Shown in pieces: positions 10,802-22,152 of a stretch of DNA of 28,384 nt; position 1 is the first letter of the stretch, and every line of letters starts with the position of its first letter. This stretch comes from Elysia marginata (taxonomy: Eukaryota; Mollusca; Gastropoda; Plakobranchidae), in the NCBI GenBank assembly GCA_019649035.1, contig BMAT01007957.1, positions 224,363-252,746 of the forward strand, read 5' to 3'. The notes under the pieces were generated by a model, which saw nothing but the letters and a program-made list of their open reading frames with translations, was not told where the DNA came from and made no database searches. The translations under genes and the position numbers were made by a program.

Positions 10802-11780
10802 ATTCTATCCCAGCAGATGATGTTAGTTTAAAAAACTATAATAATCTTTATCGGGTAATGATATTGTTAAGGATTAAGCAATGTGATGCGCTCGGACTGG
10901 GGGCATTAATGATTACGATTTCCCAATTCGCAAAAAAATCACACATACCAACTCATCATTCTTCTTTTTTTACTTTCCCAGTTCACAAGTTGCCTTTCTT
11001 TTCCTTTTACAAAAGAAAACAAAAACAGTAATACAAAATGTCATTAATTCATATCATGTGAATTTATAGATCATTTTATTACCTCCTTAATTAAGTCAAT
11101 AGAAGTTTCTTCAACTTTTAAGTGTACCTCGTCATCTGTTTTATTTTGGGTGAAGTTGATGCTTTATGTCTTATCTTAAATCTAGACGAACGGTCTAAAA
11201 GTCGACTTCCCTTCTCTTTCAGTTTCTTTAACAGTGATACTGTAATTCTTTTGTTTGCGGGTTTCTCAGTTGTTTGATTCTTATAGTATAGCTACAGCAA
11301 ACGAGCTGAGAACTTACAGTATAAAACGTTTTCCTATTCAAAGGTTTAAATAATATTATTGTGGCTCATCGATAATAATCATGGAATCTATCGATTGAAA
11401 TGGTCTTAGTTTAACCCTCACATGGTAGCTATGTCCAACCAGGGAGTGTCCGATTTCTTCCCAGTCATTACAGCGACTCAGTTGGTGTGATTTTAAGGTC
11501 ACCTAAGCTTTATAGAGTCTGCGGCTATAAGGAGCTACTGCCAATCAAAGGCATTGCTGTGGTTTTATCTGCCCGTCAAAATGACTGGCCGACATGTTAA
11601 GCGGACACGCGTCGGACAATAAAACCTGTCACACGTTTTCCATCTCGCGAGAAGATCTTGACTATTTGTTTACATTGTGGAGGCCTCCAAAAGATGACTT
11701 CTTTTGTTGTCCATGTTGGTGTACATGATGCGAGATGTGAGGTTAAATCAAAGCTTGCTGTCTTCGTTGATTGAAGTATG
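10802..11780. other. Unique sequence, nothing identified
   Basis: AT-rich to about 11400, then less AT-biased and complex to about 11720. No convincing open frame or repeat. Confidence 0.5.
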
Positions 11781-12020
11781 ATCCGTTTTGCTTTCTCTAT
11801 CTAGCTTTGCCCTGAGTCAAACTTGCCATTTTTAAAAGTGTCAGCCTGCTTGTCATTTTCTGTCAGTTTGCTTCCCTTTCTCATGTCTATCTCTCTCTCC
11901 CTCTATTTCTTTTTCACTCTCTCTCTCTGTCTCTCTCTCAATCTCTCTCTTTTATGGGAAAAGTCAAAATTCAATGCAGTTCGCTCTCTTTCTCCTTCCC
12001 TGCATCTTAGTGCATCTGCA
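11781..12020 (+). repeat. Polypyrimidine tract with degenerate (CT)n
   Basis: TCTCTCTCCCTC and TCACTCTCTCTCTCTGTCTC runs at about 11889-11952 within a C+T-rich block. The plus-strand frame at 11823-12128 is Leu/Ser-rich and arises from this composition. Confidence 0.8.
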
Positions 12021-14090
12021 ACACTTTTTAGTCTATTGTCTTCATGTGTCTTGGTATATTCACTAATATCTGTCCCTCGATATCTTTATAGCTACACTAA
12101 CGCTCTTTCCATATTTAATTTCACATAACCGAAGCCTAGTAAAAAGTAATACTTTATCAAAATAAGGGTAACTAATTTTTCAACTTTAAAAACACCACGA
12201 GCGCCATTAACACACGAAAAACGAGTACATTTTAAGACGAATGCAGAACTTTGTCGAGCCAATGTTATTTTCCTTTTTGTAAAACAAAACATTTAGCACT
12301 GCCACTGGAAATCTTTTGAAAGACCTCACGGAATGCATGGCACTTCTACAGATTGTACTTGTTTCGTGAAGACCAAAAAAAGCAAAATCGACTAGGGCAA
12401 AGGGAAAACCTTGATGGCTTGCGGCGCTATAAAGCATCAAAGCAGGAAGGATTACAATGGGGTGCTTCACCCCCCTGTCAGAGGTCGTATAACTTTCGCC
12501 TGGCTCTCACATCTCTCAGGTCTTACCGGAGTCAACGCTCTCTTTATGCCTGGTAAACACGCATAATATCAACTTTGTGTGAGAGACCTTGATTGTGTGT
12601 GTGAGCACAGCCTGCACGTGCCTGATGGACACAGGAGATTACAGACCGGACAAGCGTGAGCAAGTGGCTTCCCACCTAGCACTCTCTGAGATCCCACAAG
12701 CTTAATTGACTTGTTTTAGACAGGTTCCTTTTTTTCAGGCCCAAGGTCAGAGTCACAGCCTGTTGGTTTTCAACTTTAAATGTAGCATAGAAACAGTGAA
12801 AAATATTGTGTCCAGAAGATATCTAATGCTCATACTACAGCGTGGGAGAAGTGGAGAGAAATTAACATTCAAGCGAAATGCTAATAGGTTTTTATTTAGT
12901 TCCTCGTTAACTGCTTGTCTCACTTTTATGGAAACTGTTTGCAGCGCCACAAAGAAAATGTATTATTGTTTTAACGCATTGGGTCTGTTCCATGAACTTT
13001 GATAAATATCTAAGAGTAGTTCCCCTTGGCCATTGATGAGTTTTGAGGCTTAGATTCAGCACTAGAGTTACTCGAATAAACTACCTGGCCCACGGAATAG
13101 TTCGCTGGTGATCCTACCTTTTGAATTTTACACACAAACAAGGTTCATCCTGAGACAGTCCCTTGGCTAGACTGATTTTGAGCTATATGTTACTCTCTTA
13201 GTCGCAAGCATTTGCAAGTAAAAGTACCATAGTGAAAAACTTGCCAGGATCTCAGAAAATCCTCTAAGATTGGATTGACAGAAATTAGTAACAGCAGCAA
13301 GATGATACGATCAGAAAAATGACTTACGGCAATTGGTAACGTGAACAACAAATCCTTGCTGATAGAAATTGATAAAAGCCAAAAGTTTAAGAATCCAGTT
13401 ATCTGAAGAAACTCGTAACAGTCACAGTTTCGGAAAGCCAGGGGTTTATGACATAAATATCTTAGAGTTAAGTATACCAGTCATGCATAATATTAAGAGT
13501 TTTGATACCCCCCCTCCCCACACACACATTTAGATATTAGGCGATAAAAATTTATAACAGAAGAAACAATTTTAATACTAACCTTAGGTTTATGAGGATA
13601 TATCAGCTGCCAACAATATAAACGCTGTAATGGAATTGAAAACACTGTAACATAAATTGTCATATCGAAATGCAGTTCATTTGGACGGAGTTTGAATGAG
13701 ACTCAACGAAGAGAGAAAAGCAAAAATCATAACTTTCATAAGAAGCTGGAACTTAAATCTGTAAAAAGAAAAAGCAACAAGTTTCCTACAATTTTGAAAA
13801 AAAAACCGGCTCAATAAGCTCCAGTGTGATTTTCATTCACTCGTCAGCGAAGCCAACAGAACAAAAGAAACCGGCTTTTTCTCACTTGCTCTAACAGGCA
13901 GGATTTTTTTTGTAACAGCCATTAAAAACACCCAAGATTTTTGCATTACATCTTCAAATTATGTGAGCAAATCGATCTTAGCGACCTGTCCATGTCATTG
14001 CACTGTTCGACCCTTCTTGTTACCCACCGCTATCCTCTCACCCCTTGCCCTCCATTGTTGGAACAAATCCCTGTATCAGATCAGTAAATT
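12021..14090. other. Mostly unique sequence, no supportable gene
   Basis: A less AT-biased stretch at 12360-12720 has several short open frames in different phases, none with start or splice support. A C7 run followed by CCCCACACACACA lies near 13509-13527. No RNA gene or transposon was recognised. Confidence 0.5.

Positions 14091-14091
<1 letters not shown>

Positions 14092-14133
<42 letters not shown>
14092..14133. repeat. (CT)21 microsatellite
   Basis: Uninterrupted CT dinucleotides. Overlapping frames on both strands (poly-Ser-Leu; poly-Arg-Glu) are artefacts. Confidence 0.98.
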
Positions 14134-14139
<6 letters not shown>

Positions 14140-14581
14140 CGATACGGTATTTTATTTAAACACGCTCGTATCCTTAACACGACACAAGGCTTTACTGGCA
14201 TGTGATCATTACACAGGGGTGGTGTTTGATCTTCTGTCAGACTTCCCGGTTCTACTCTTGTAATGATACCACTGCTATGAATCACCGCTTAGGAGGGAAA
14301 AAAGATGAAAATAAAGAAATAGGGTGACATAAAGAAAGAACGTTGTTAAACAACAGGTCCTGTTGAGCCTTATAAGATTTACTTTATTGTCACACATGAA
14401 TTTTATATCAGAGAATAAGTGTCTATTTTTCTCTGCATTATCTTCCGCTCTTTGTATGGGGGAGAGTTACACATTTTTGTGTTGGTAGATACCATCTCAT
14501 GGACGCAAGCAGTATCCTTCATAATTTCACCCACTCAAATTCAAATACATTCACGATTACGGTACTTCACTTTAATCACAT

Positions 14582-14596
14582 TTCTCTCTCTCTATG

Positions 14597-14629
<33 letters not shown>

Positions 14630-14660
14630 AACACACACACACTCTCTCTCCCCTTTTCTG
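14582..14660. repeat. (CT)n-(AC)n compound microsatellite
   Basis: Interrupted CT repeat (with ATGTCTC and CTTTCTC breaks) to 14629, then five AC units, then CTCTCTCTCCCC. Highly length-variable loci typically look like this. Confidence 0.93.
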
Positions 14661-15185
14661 ACCCATTTTCTTGTGTCTTAGTATCTTAAATATATTTTTT
14701 AAGCAATCCTTTTTTCAACACATACGTAAAATTGATTATTTGTTGCTTTTAATTTCTGTACAAAAGATAAGTAAAATTGTAAGGCGACGGGCGCAAATCA
14801 GTTGCTAATGAGAGATTTGATATTTCGAGTTATTGATATTTATCTACCTCTAGTCTATGCCCTAGTAGAGGTTGAAAAGAATGTACATCTTACTTATTTC
14901 TATCTTGAGATGATTCCATTTTGAAGACAATGAAAATAATATACTATAATAATAGCAAAGTACTTCGTTTAAATGGCTCTAACTGAAAACTAATCTGAGC
15001 GACTTGTGCCTGATTTTTCCTGGTTGCCTCACAGTTAATTTTCGATTTTTTCTCTTAACCATTCCACACTCTAAAACCAAAAACCTAACATCACTCCTAA
15101 CCTTCTGTTAAGTTATTGTTCTAAGTTATGTTTGTTGTCCGAAACCACGCTCATCTTCCCATTCTGCAAAGGTTTGCTTATGCTA
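14661..15185. other. AT-rich unique sequence, nothing identified
   Basis: No open frame, repeat or regulatory site that I can support. Confidence 0.5.
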
Positions 15186-15189
15186 TTTC

Positions 15190-15312
15190 AGTTTGCAATA
15201 CTTTTCTTTTCCATTTACCCTCCCTACCTCTCTCCTTCTTGCTCTCTGTCTCTCCTTCTCTTTTTCTCTATCCCTCTATTTCTATCTCTCCCTCTCTCTC
15301 GTTCATTAACTG
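15190..15312 (+). repeat. Polypyrimidine tract
   Basis: C+T-rich plus strand with CTCTCTGTCTCTCC and TCTCCCTCTCTCTCG segments. The two plus frames that cross it (15128-15424, 15132-15398) differ in phase and are both low complexity. Confidence 0.75.
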
Positions 15313-15776
15313 TCCCTCCCTTGCGGTTCAACGTTTTCAGAATCAAACAAAAAAAAAAATTACGCAAGCTCTTAAAATTTATTTTTTCTTTTTCTTAAAC
15401 ACAGTTCATTTTTGCATCTTATAATGAGCAAAAGGGATTTAAAAAGGCTCAAATTGTCTGACAATATTAGCGCTTGCGGTTAGGATAAGGGCATGTTCAA
15501 GCATCTTTAACATGTTGGAAGGGCTCAAATGCATCCATTTTCATTAAGTTAAGGAGAGCAAAAGATCGTTTCAAAGTTATGGAACTTCACACCGTTGAGG
15601 AATAGCTTAACGCGGCATTTAAAACAAGCGGAGTTCTGCTATTATTTCCGACATTGGTTTCTTGTTTTTCTTTGTTCATTTCGACCTGGAAAATAACGGA
15701 TGATCACATTGGGTCCATGGTATCTTAATTAATATAATTCATATCAAGAAAAAAATTTTAAAGTTACGTTGAATTT

Positions 15777-15908
15777 ACTGATTGTAGCTAATTGAAGCAT
15801 TTTTACTGATTGTAGCTGATTGTAGCATTTTACTGATAGTAGCTGATTGTAGCATTTTACTGATTGTAGCTGGTTGTAGCATTTCAATGATTGTAGCTGA
15901 TTGTAGCA
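15777..15908 (+). repeat. Minisatellite, five units of about 27 bp
   Basis: Units start at 15777, 15805, 15832, 15859 and 15886, with lengths 28, 27, 27, 27 and about 23 bp. The core ACTGATTGTAGC is followed by a near-copy TGATTGTAGC and ATTTT. Each unit therefore holds an internal duplication of TGATTGTAGC, so the array itself probably grew from an older 10-12 bp duplication. Units differ from each other by only a few substitutions. Confidence 0.95.
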
Positions 15909-16400
15909 TACCCGCTTAAACGCCGAATAAGTTCTAGTTTTGAAGAGCCTTAAGAACAGAGATTATTGAAACCAATGCTTTGACTAAACATCTGCCAGCG
16001 AATATTTTAGGGCAAAATAAGACCTATCCGTTTTAAACTTGTGAACATTTTGCCATTCTTTTCTTTCTTTATCTTCTTTATCAGGAAAAGTTAATACTTT
16101 ATAGATATAACCACAGCTTTCTCCATGATCAAAACAATTCTCAAAACAGGATAAGAACAATATTGAACATTATATTTAATGAAAAATGTACAACAATGCA
16201 TAAAGACGAGGTTGCCTTGTGACCCTAAAGCACTTCAATTTCACCTGTAGAGCTCACCTAATCATACACAAAACATAAGAGCTTTCTGTGCCAATATATT
16301 TCGTACAAGGATGGAAATCAACATACCGTAATCAGAATGAAGGCTTTTTCTCTAAAGACAGTACAACAGTAACCCAGACAAAAGAAAACAAAAAAAGAAA
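15909..16400. other. AT-rich unique sequence, nothing identified
   Basis: No feature that I can support. Confidence 0.5.
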
Positions 16401-16406
16401 AGATAG

Positions 16407-16637
16407 GTATGTAAAAAACATGGTTCCAAGATAAGAAATCCAACAGGGACCTGCTGCAATCATGGCTGGCGTCCTTGCTGTATCCGTTTCGACTCTGTAG
16501 GACGAGTGCGAGGAGATGGAGATGAAATTGATGGTGGAAGATGGGCTGTGACAGCTGGAAGTAGCTGTAATGGGCAAGACCAGAATGAGCTAATACCTGG
16601 GGGCATTCGTTGTCGTGACTTCCAAACATTTACGTGA
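16407..16637 (+). CDS. Candidate exon, Cys/Gly-rich reading frame (unidentified)
   Basis: The plus frame is open from after a TAG at 16404 to a TGA at 16635-16637 (76 codons) across a clear local rise in GC content. The peptide has paired cysteines (TCCNHGWRPCC), an acidic Gly-rich middle (RGDGDEIDGGRW) and two more cysteines before the end. A CAACAG at 16441-16446 could be a splice acceptor, although it lacks a polypyrimidine tract. GTGAGT at 16634-16639 is a good splice-donor match just before the stop, so an internal exon of about 187 bp would read in this frame. However, two minus-strand frames (16318-16629 and 16460-16762) are also open over the same bases, which weakens the case. I do not recognise a family and propose no function. 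Confidence 0.2.
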   Translation, partial: VCKKHGSKIRNPTGTCCNHGWRPCCIRFDSVGRVRGDGDEIDGGRWAVTAGSSCNGQDQNELIPGGIRCRDFQTFT

Positions 16638-16887
16638 GTTAAGTCTGAGCTTGATCGCAGTTTTTCTTCTATAATCGTGATCCTAGTTTGCTTACATTTA
16701 TCTATAGATCGCTCTTTTCCAAAACTTTTAAAACAACTTTTGCATCTGTTTTTTGTCTTCAAGTACTATTCCAAAGTTCCATTTTAAAGCTTCCACTTTT
16801 TGTCTGTTATGGTATGGATTACTTTATATATTAAAAAAAAATATTTTCTTTTGAATTGTGATTTTAACGTAACGGTTTATAATAACC

Positions 16888-16952
16888 AATGGGTTAAGCG
16901 CTTGGTACTGTTGTAAAGAGTCAAAGCAATATAGCTGTCTGTAGAAATTACA

Positions 16953-17022
<70 letters not shown>
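16888..17022 (+). repeat. (ATCT)n array, possibly the tail of a decayed SINE
   Basis: About 17 perfect ATCT units occupy 16953-17022, and degenerate ATCTATCTTTATC continues to about 17045. Some 50 bp upstream, near 16890, GGGTTAAGCGCTTGG resembles the D-arm/A-box stretch of tRNA-derived SINE heads. No clear B box follows, so the SINE reading is weak. The microsatellite itself is certain. Confidence 0.55.
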
Positions 17023-17045
17023 TCTTTTATCGATCTATCTTTATC

Positions 17046-17640
17046 TATATATTTGTCCCTTTATTCTTTTCATGATAATTTTTTTTTTTCAATTTTGCCC
17101 CCTTTTCTCTCAACAACATAAACAGCTTGATTGTTTTTCACAGCTTCAAGTCACTGTCGATAAAACCAAAGAGTACAGTGGGTCTACTGAATAATACATA
17201 TATCGCATATCATATCAAGCCATTAATACTTAGAAAGCTTGCTGAGGCAGTAATGTATATATGCTTATATATTTTGCTTCTCTTGATCTCAGTTTTATCA
17301 AGTTTCTTACCCTGACTATTGACGTCGTATGATACTTCAATCGATTCGTCCTTATTTCTACTTTTCACTTTTCATGTCGCTCAGGATGAACTACATTCAA
17401 TATCATTCATGATAAATTTATGACCGTAGATTCAATTCTGATTCTTTTTAATCTTTCTATTCAGACCTTCTAAGAGTTTTTCTTCCTTTCCTTTCGTCGT
17501 CCCTAGTTTCTGCGACCCTCACTCTCTATGTTATAAAGAGAGAGAACTCCGCCAGGATAAATTGGCTCCTCAGCTTAAGAATCTTCAGACGCAAATCAAG
17601 TGGAGAATCGGAGGGGCTGGGCTTTTATAACAAGACAAGT
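17046..17640. other. AT-rich unique sequence, nothing identified
   Basis: Short GA-rich and CT-rich fragments near 17520-17550. The TTG-start frame at 17127-17315 is unsupported. Confidence 0.5.
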
Positions 17641-17895
17641 CTCTAGCTGAGGTTTCCCTTTCTCCTTCCTTCCTTCTCCTCTTCTTGTCTTTCTCTCTGC
17701 ATCGGACACTCATTCCACCCTTTTTCTTTTTTTCTCCAACCCTCACTTCTTCTGTCTCTCAAAAACCACTGTTCCTGTTTCTTTCAATACACCCTCTCTT
17801 TATCTCTATCTTTCTCTCTTTCTGTTTCAAACCCTCTCTATTTACCCAATCATTTTCTTGCAGTTCGTCTCCCTCAACTATTTTTTTGTAGTTTG
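17641..17895 (+). repeat. Polypyrimidine tract
   Basis: C+T-rich plus strand (CCCTTTCTCCTTCCTTCC, TCTTTATCTCTATCTTTCTC). It gives a Ser/Phe/Leu by-product frame at 17685-17891. Confidence 0.75.
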
Positions 17896-18000
17896 TCACA
17901 TAACCTCAGTGTCTTTTTGTCGGTAGAATTTAGCTGCTTATGTCCACCTAATCTTTAATCTTTATATTGACACAAATTTCATATTCCGTCAGGTATTGTA

Positions 18001-18400
18001 CTTTTATCGGGGCCGTCCAGTTTGTCACGGGCCCAGTTTGTCACGGTTTATAGGCTGTGTGGTAGTTTTTCCCTAAAGAATTTATAGATTTAGGCCTCCT
18101 ACTGAGTAACTAAACTTTCACACTGATCTCTTCCAGAAAAGTCTAGATCTGAGACCTAGATTCTAAAACTAAACTAGAAGCTGAAGCCTATAGAATCTAT
18201 CTACATCTAGATTTGACTCCTAATTCTAGATCTAGCTAGATCTAGCCCTCTAGATTTGAATTCTTGATCTCACTCTAGATCTAGAAAATGGATTCCAAAG
18301 TCTTTCTAAAGCTGAAAGTTGACTTTCATTTAGTTTTTTTTAATTAAAACGTGCCTGTGACAGACTGGTCCTGTGACATACTGGTATGCTTCCCTTTTAT
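18001..18400. mobile_element. MITE-like non-autonomous DNA transposon, 386 bp, hAT-like ends
   Basis: CCAGTTTGTCACGG occurs twice in a row at 18017-18030 and 18033-18046 (period 16). Its near reverse complement occurs twice at the other end, CCTGTGACAGACTGG at 18354-18368 and CCTGTGACATACTGG at 18370-18384, also period 16. Compared as inverted repeats, about 30 bp match with five differences. CTTTTAT flanks the element on both sides (18001-18007 and 18394-18400), a plausible target-site duplication; adding one mismatched base gives 8 bp, the size made by hAT transposases. The outermost left end, CGGGGCCGTCC, is also hAT-like. The interior has no open frame and holds 11 CTAG tetranucleotides at 18142-18288, mostly as overlapping TCTAGATCTAG-type palindromes. 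It would depend on a transposase supplied elsewhere. Superfamily assignment is inference. Confidence 0.82.
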
Positions 18401-19250
18401 GCACAATTATGAGTTTGCAAGTTATAATTATTGTCTCAATATACACATGTAATATTATGTCAATCGAGTTTATTAATAATTTTCATTGTCTCAAGATGAA
18501 CATGGAAAGAAATATCCCAAAATAGTATTAGAAAATATCCTGTTTCCTGTAACGTAATGTTGAGCTCACAACCTTTCTGCAAATTCCTCGTCCTCCTTCT
18601 TCTTTTTGTGTCGATATCAATCTGACTTTATTTCTAGGGATATCATATAACACCCATAGCATCCTTTACGTACTGCCTGCTTTCACCGTATCGTCTCGAG
18701 CACTTCACGTGAAAGTTTGCCTGTATTCTAATTGTCAAAGGATTACTGCGGTAAAAATTTTTTTGAAGTTCTCATTAATTTCATGCCTTTTTGGGCTGCA
18801 TCTAAGCAAAAATTTGTTGTCTTTTTCTGGTTGTGCCGATTTTCTGTGAGGGCTGGTCCACGCCTCTATTGTGGATAAAATCCGAATCTACAGACATTAT
18901 GGCCCTAACAAAAACCACATACTTCTTGTTTCTCAACTGTATTACTATCGTCTGGTATTTTTAGTCTATCTGTCACCCTAACCCAATAAACCTTATCTGG
19001 ACTTTTTTCACAAAATACCTAACATGTGTGTAGATATAATTGGAAAAACATTAGACCTATAATCACCTTATAATTAAAACTTTTCTTCAGTTTTATTTTT
19101 TTTAACACGGTAACCCAATCCAAGGTGAGTTTTTAGAAACTTATTCTTACATCTTCCCAACCACAAAGATAATAGTTCTCTCAATCACACGCATACATTA
19201 CATCAAATAGCACACACACCAGTTATAGGATCATTTTCCCCACCACTGCC
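18401..19250. other. AT-rich unique sequence, nothing identified
   Basis: No open frame, repeat or RNA gene that I can support. Confidence 0.5.
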
Positions 19251-19251
19251 A

Positions 19252-19264
19252 TTATCATCAGCAA

Positions 19265-19314
<50 letters not shown>

Positions 19315-19315
19315 A

Positions 19316-19354
<39 letters not shown>

Positions 19355-19372
19355 TAACAACAACAACAACAA
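19252..19372. repeat. (ATC)n-(AAC)n compound microsatellite
   Basis: About 33 CAT/ATC triplets with AAC interruptions near 19263 and 19314, followed by six AAC triplets at 19356-19371. On the minus strand it reads as poly-Asp with Val-Asn ends, which is a repeat artefact rather than an acidic protein. Confidence 0.97.
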
Positions 19373-20215
19373 AAAACAGTAATAACTTAAAAAGAATGAA
19401 ATGCAGCATCGTTATTATTTTAGGTTTTTTTTACCCTTTAGTTTTTCCCCTCAGAAAAGATAATTACTTGGTGGAACTTTATAACTCTCATTAAAACGAT
19501 GAGTAATGCCTCAAACCAATACCCACTAGACTCAACAATAATATTTCTAATTAAAAAGACGAAAATATGTTTGTCGAGTGACCAGCCCAATTCAGTTGGG
19601 TGTGAAAGTTTTAGTTTAAAAAATACCTTTTAAAGTAGATGCGCGTTTCTCTTTCTCTTTCTTGCTTTTTTTCAAACCAAGTTCTGATATATTTCGAAAA
19701 ATTAAACTAATTTAACTTTTTACATTAGGAAAATTAAAAAAATATACATGGACGTCTTGTTTAATGAAGACGGTGACAGCACATTTAGTAGCACTGATTG
19801 CAAAGCAAATGAAACGTAAGCTGTATGTAGTTATCAACTATCTGACTTGTTTCTAGACAGAAGAGACAGCAGCTAGATAGAGAGGATAGAAAAAGACTTC
19901 GTAGCCAGGTGGGAATTTAAGACGAAGTGGTTGGCATCGAAAAGCTTTCAAATCTAACAAAACACAATTAAAGGAATAAAAACTCCAGATAAGACACACA
20001 AAAACCCCGCTGCAGTAGAACAAATCCCAACAGAGGAGAAACTTGCGTTACTGAAATGTGTAATAATCCTAAAAGCTTCCAACTTGGAAAAATGTAGCTT
20101 GAAAAAAATCCTATGGTTTCTAGCTCCAAGGCAAACGAATGGAAGAAAACTACTTCCTGTTCTTTGGGTCAATATAGTAATTGGACTTTCTCTTACGTTA
20201 AGTAAGATGGATGAT
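19373..20215. other. AT-rich unique sequence, nothing identified
   Basis: The minus frame at 19954-20172 (72 codons, TTG-type start) has no supporting signal. Confidence 0.5.
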
Positions 20216-20219
20216 GGTT

Positions 20220-20760
20220 ATTAGCTATTTTTTCTTTCTTATCTTTTTCAACTTTTCTCTTAGATAACTTTTCTCATGTCCCTCTTTTATCTTTTATACC
20301 TCTATCCCATCACTGTCCACTTCAAACCATTCCTGATCCTTTCTCTTTCTTCTTCTTTTTTTCTTTTCCTCTCTAAACTCTCCCATTTCTCTTTTTGACA
20401 GTAAGAAAAACTTCAATGTTTTCATTTTTTTTTACATTAAACTACTGTTTATTGTGCAACACTATTTTGCTCGTATCTTGTAACTGTGCCAAGCTGTGTA
20501 CTCCACCTCCTTATCCTCCTTCTCTATTCTCCCCCCCTCTCTCTGTCTCTCTCCTTTGCTTTGTCTTTCAAATTTTCTTGTCTTCCTTCTTATTCCGGCC
20601 CCCTTTTCGCTTTTAATGACTAGTTAATGCAATTTAACACCCTTTTGATCTTACACTAGGTGTTCGTTTTTCTTTTACCTTTGTTCACTGCCTGTCCCTC
20701 AGCTCTCTCTCCTCTCTACTCTTAGCATGCTTCCATCTTGACTGCCCTCCGCCTACTCCC
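20220..20760 (+). repeat. Polypyrimidine-biased tract
   Basis: C+T-rich plus strand over about 540 bp, densest at 20335-20395 and 20500-20590 (CTCCCCCCCTCTCTCTGTCTC). The plus frame at 20395-20616 is a by-product. Confidence 0.7.
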
Positions 20761-22130
20761 TGAATAGTAAAACAACCCTTCAGGCCACCATCTCACCACC
20801 AACAGCTCTGCAGCCCGTCTTTCCACCAATATATCCGCAGATAACGTGACATAATCACTTGGCTTTTCTCTGGGGGAACCTGATTAGAAGACGCCTCGTT
20901 AAAGAATCATGTCCATGAAAGGCTAAAAAAGAAGGAGGGGTGGGTTATCCTAGTGATCCCATGTCAGGTCTCAGGTTTGTTGCATGTTACAGTGGCTCTT
21001 TTCCATACGCATTTTGTCTTCCTGTGGTTTCCGATTTTGTGTTAAGATTGTTGTTTTTAGGCGACGATACTGTCTCGATGGGAATTTATGAAATAGTTCG
21101 GAACAAAGAGCCCAGCTGAGGCTCAGGCAAGTACTTGTCTTTATAACTTCAGCCAGTACAATAATTATGTTCTGATGTCTTGGTTGTGTTCAAGAGTTTT
21201 TTTTTCTGAAAAAAATATTTTGCACATGAAGTGAAATGATTACCACAGATAAAATATTAGGTCTTATTGTCATCATTTTCTTTTTTATTTCTTCTTCAAC
21301 CCTCAACAAATAAAGGCTTGGTCTTTTTTTGTTATCATTGAACGTTTATTGGTGTTTTAAAGTGTAAAGCTACGTAAAAGTTTCATCTCTGTAAATCTTG
21401 TGTGGAACCTTTAACTGTGCCCAAAATAAATTTACACCAATAACTATGGCTTTTGAGTCTTGATATTTTATAATCTTCTCTCTCAATATTACTTCTTTAC
21501 CTTCTTTCTGTCTCACTCTCTCTTACTTCTTTTATCCTTCCTTCTGCAGCGCATTGTTTTATTCTTCAAAAAAAAAATCTACTTTTTCTCACTAAGCTTA
21601 ACCCGAGTAGTGCAGCTTTGAAAAACATTAAAACTGTTTTCTTTCAGGCATGAACATTTTGTATTTCAAAAGTTATTTTTACATTTAGTTATGATTTTTA
21701 TTCAGGTAAGTAGCTCAATCAGACTTTTTCAGTGCGCATAATTGTTTTAATTTTAGGTAAACAATTTATGCTAAGCTTCTTTCACTTCCAATCAGTTATC
21801 TAATTATTGTCGTCTATCAATCAACGTGTTCTCCACCCACTCATCTCGCTAACTCAGCATCGTCATTTGAGATTCTTGCGTTACATTAGCCTGTGCTAGC
21901 AGCTGCTCAGATATATCATAGTTATCTAATCCCAAACCTTAAACACTTTGTGTAACCTTTCCTGATAGACTTGCGTTCCCCACTTCTATGAGTCTAAATA
22001 AAACACATACAACAAGATCATTAGTACTCAGTGCTGTCTTGGTTGATAAAGTTTTTACGATATAGTTCACATTATACACAAGGGCTAGTGCTTTGATGTT
22101 AGTCCCAAGAAGAACAGGTCAAGATATCCT
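20761..22130. other. Unique sequence, nothing identified
   Basis: Includes a less AT-biased patch at 20780-20990 and a short CT-rich patch near 21475-21545. No gene can be supported. Confidence 0.5.
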
Positions 22131-22152
22131 CAGTGCCAGGAACGCGATGACT

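Noticed and set aside
12591-12707. Short plus-strand frame of ordinary amino-acid composition
   Set aside because: Only about 40 codons, no ATG near its start, no splice-site support.
14045-14285. Poly Ser-Leu (plus) and poly Arg-Glu (minus) frames
   Set aside because: Both come from the (CT)21 array; the flanking codons have no support.
16318-16762. Two minus-strand frames of about 100 codons each
   Set aside because: They overlap each other and the plus-strand candidate. Their extensions run into low-complexity Phe/Leu or Lys-rich sequence, so I prefer the plus-strand frame, though weakly.
19203-19409. Minus-strand poly-aspartate open frame
   Set aside because: It is a translation of the (ATC)n repeat; no real protein context.
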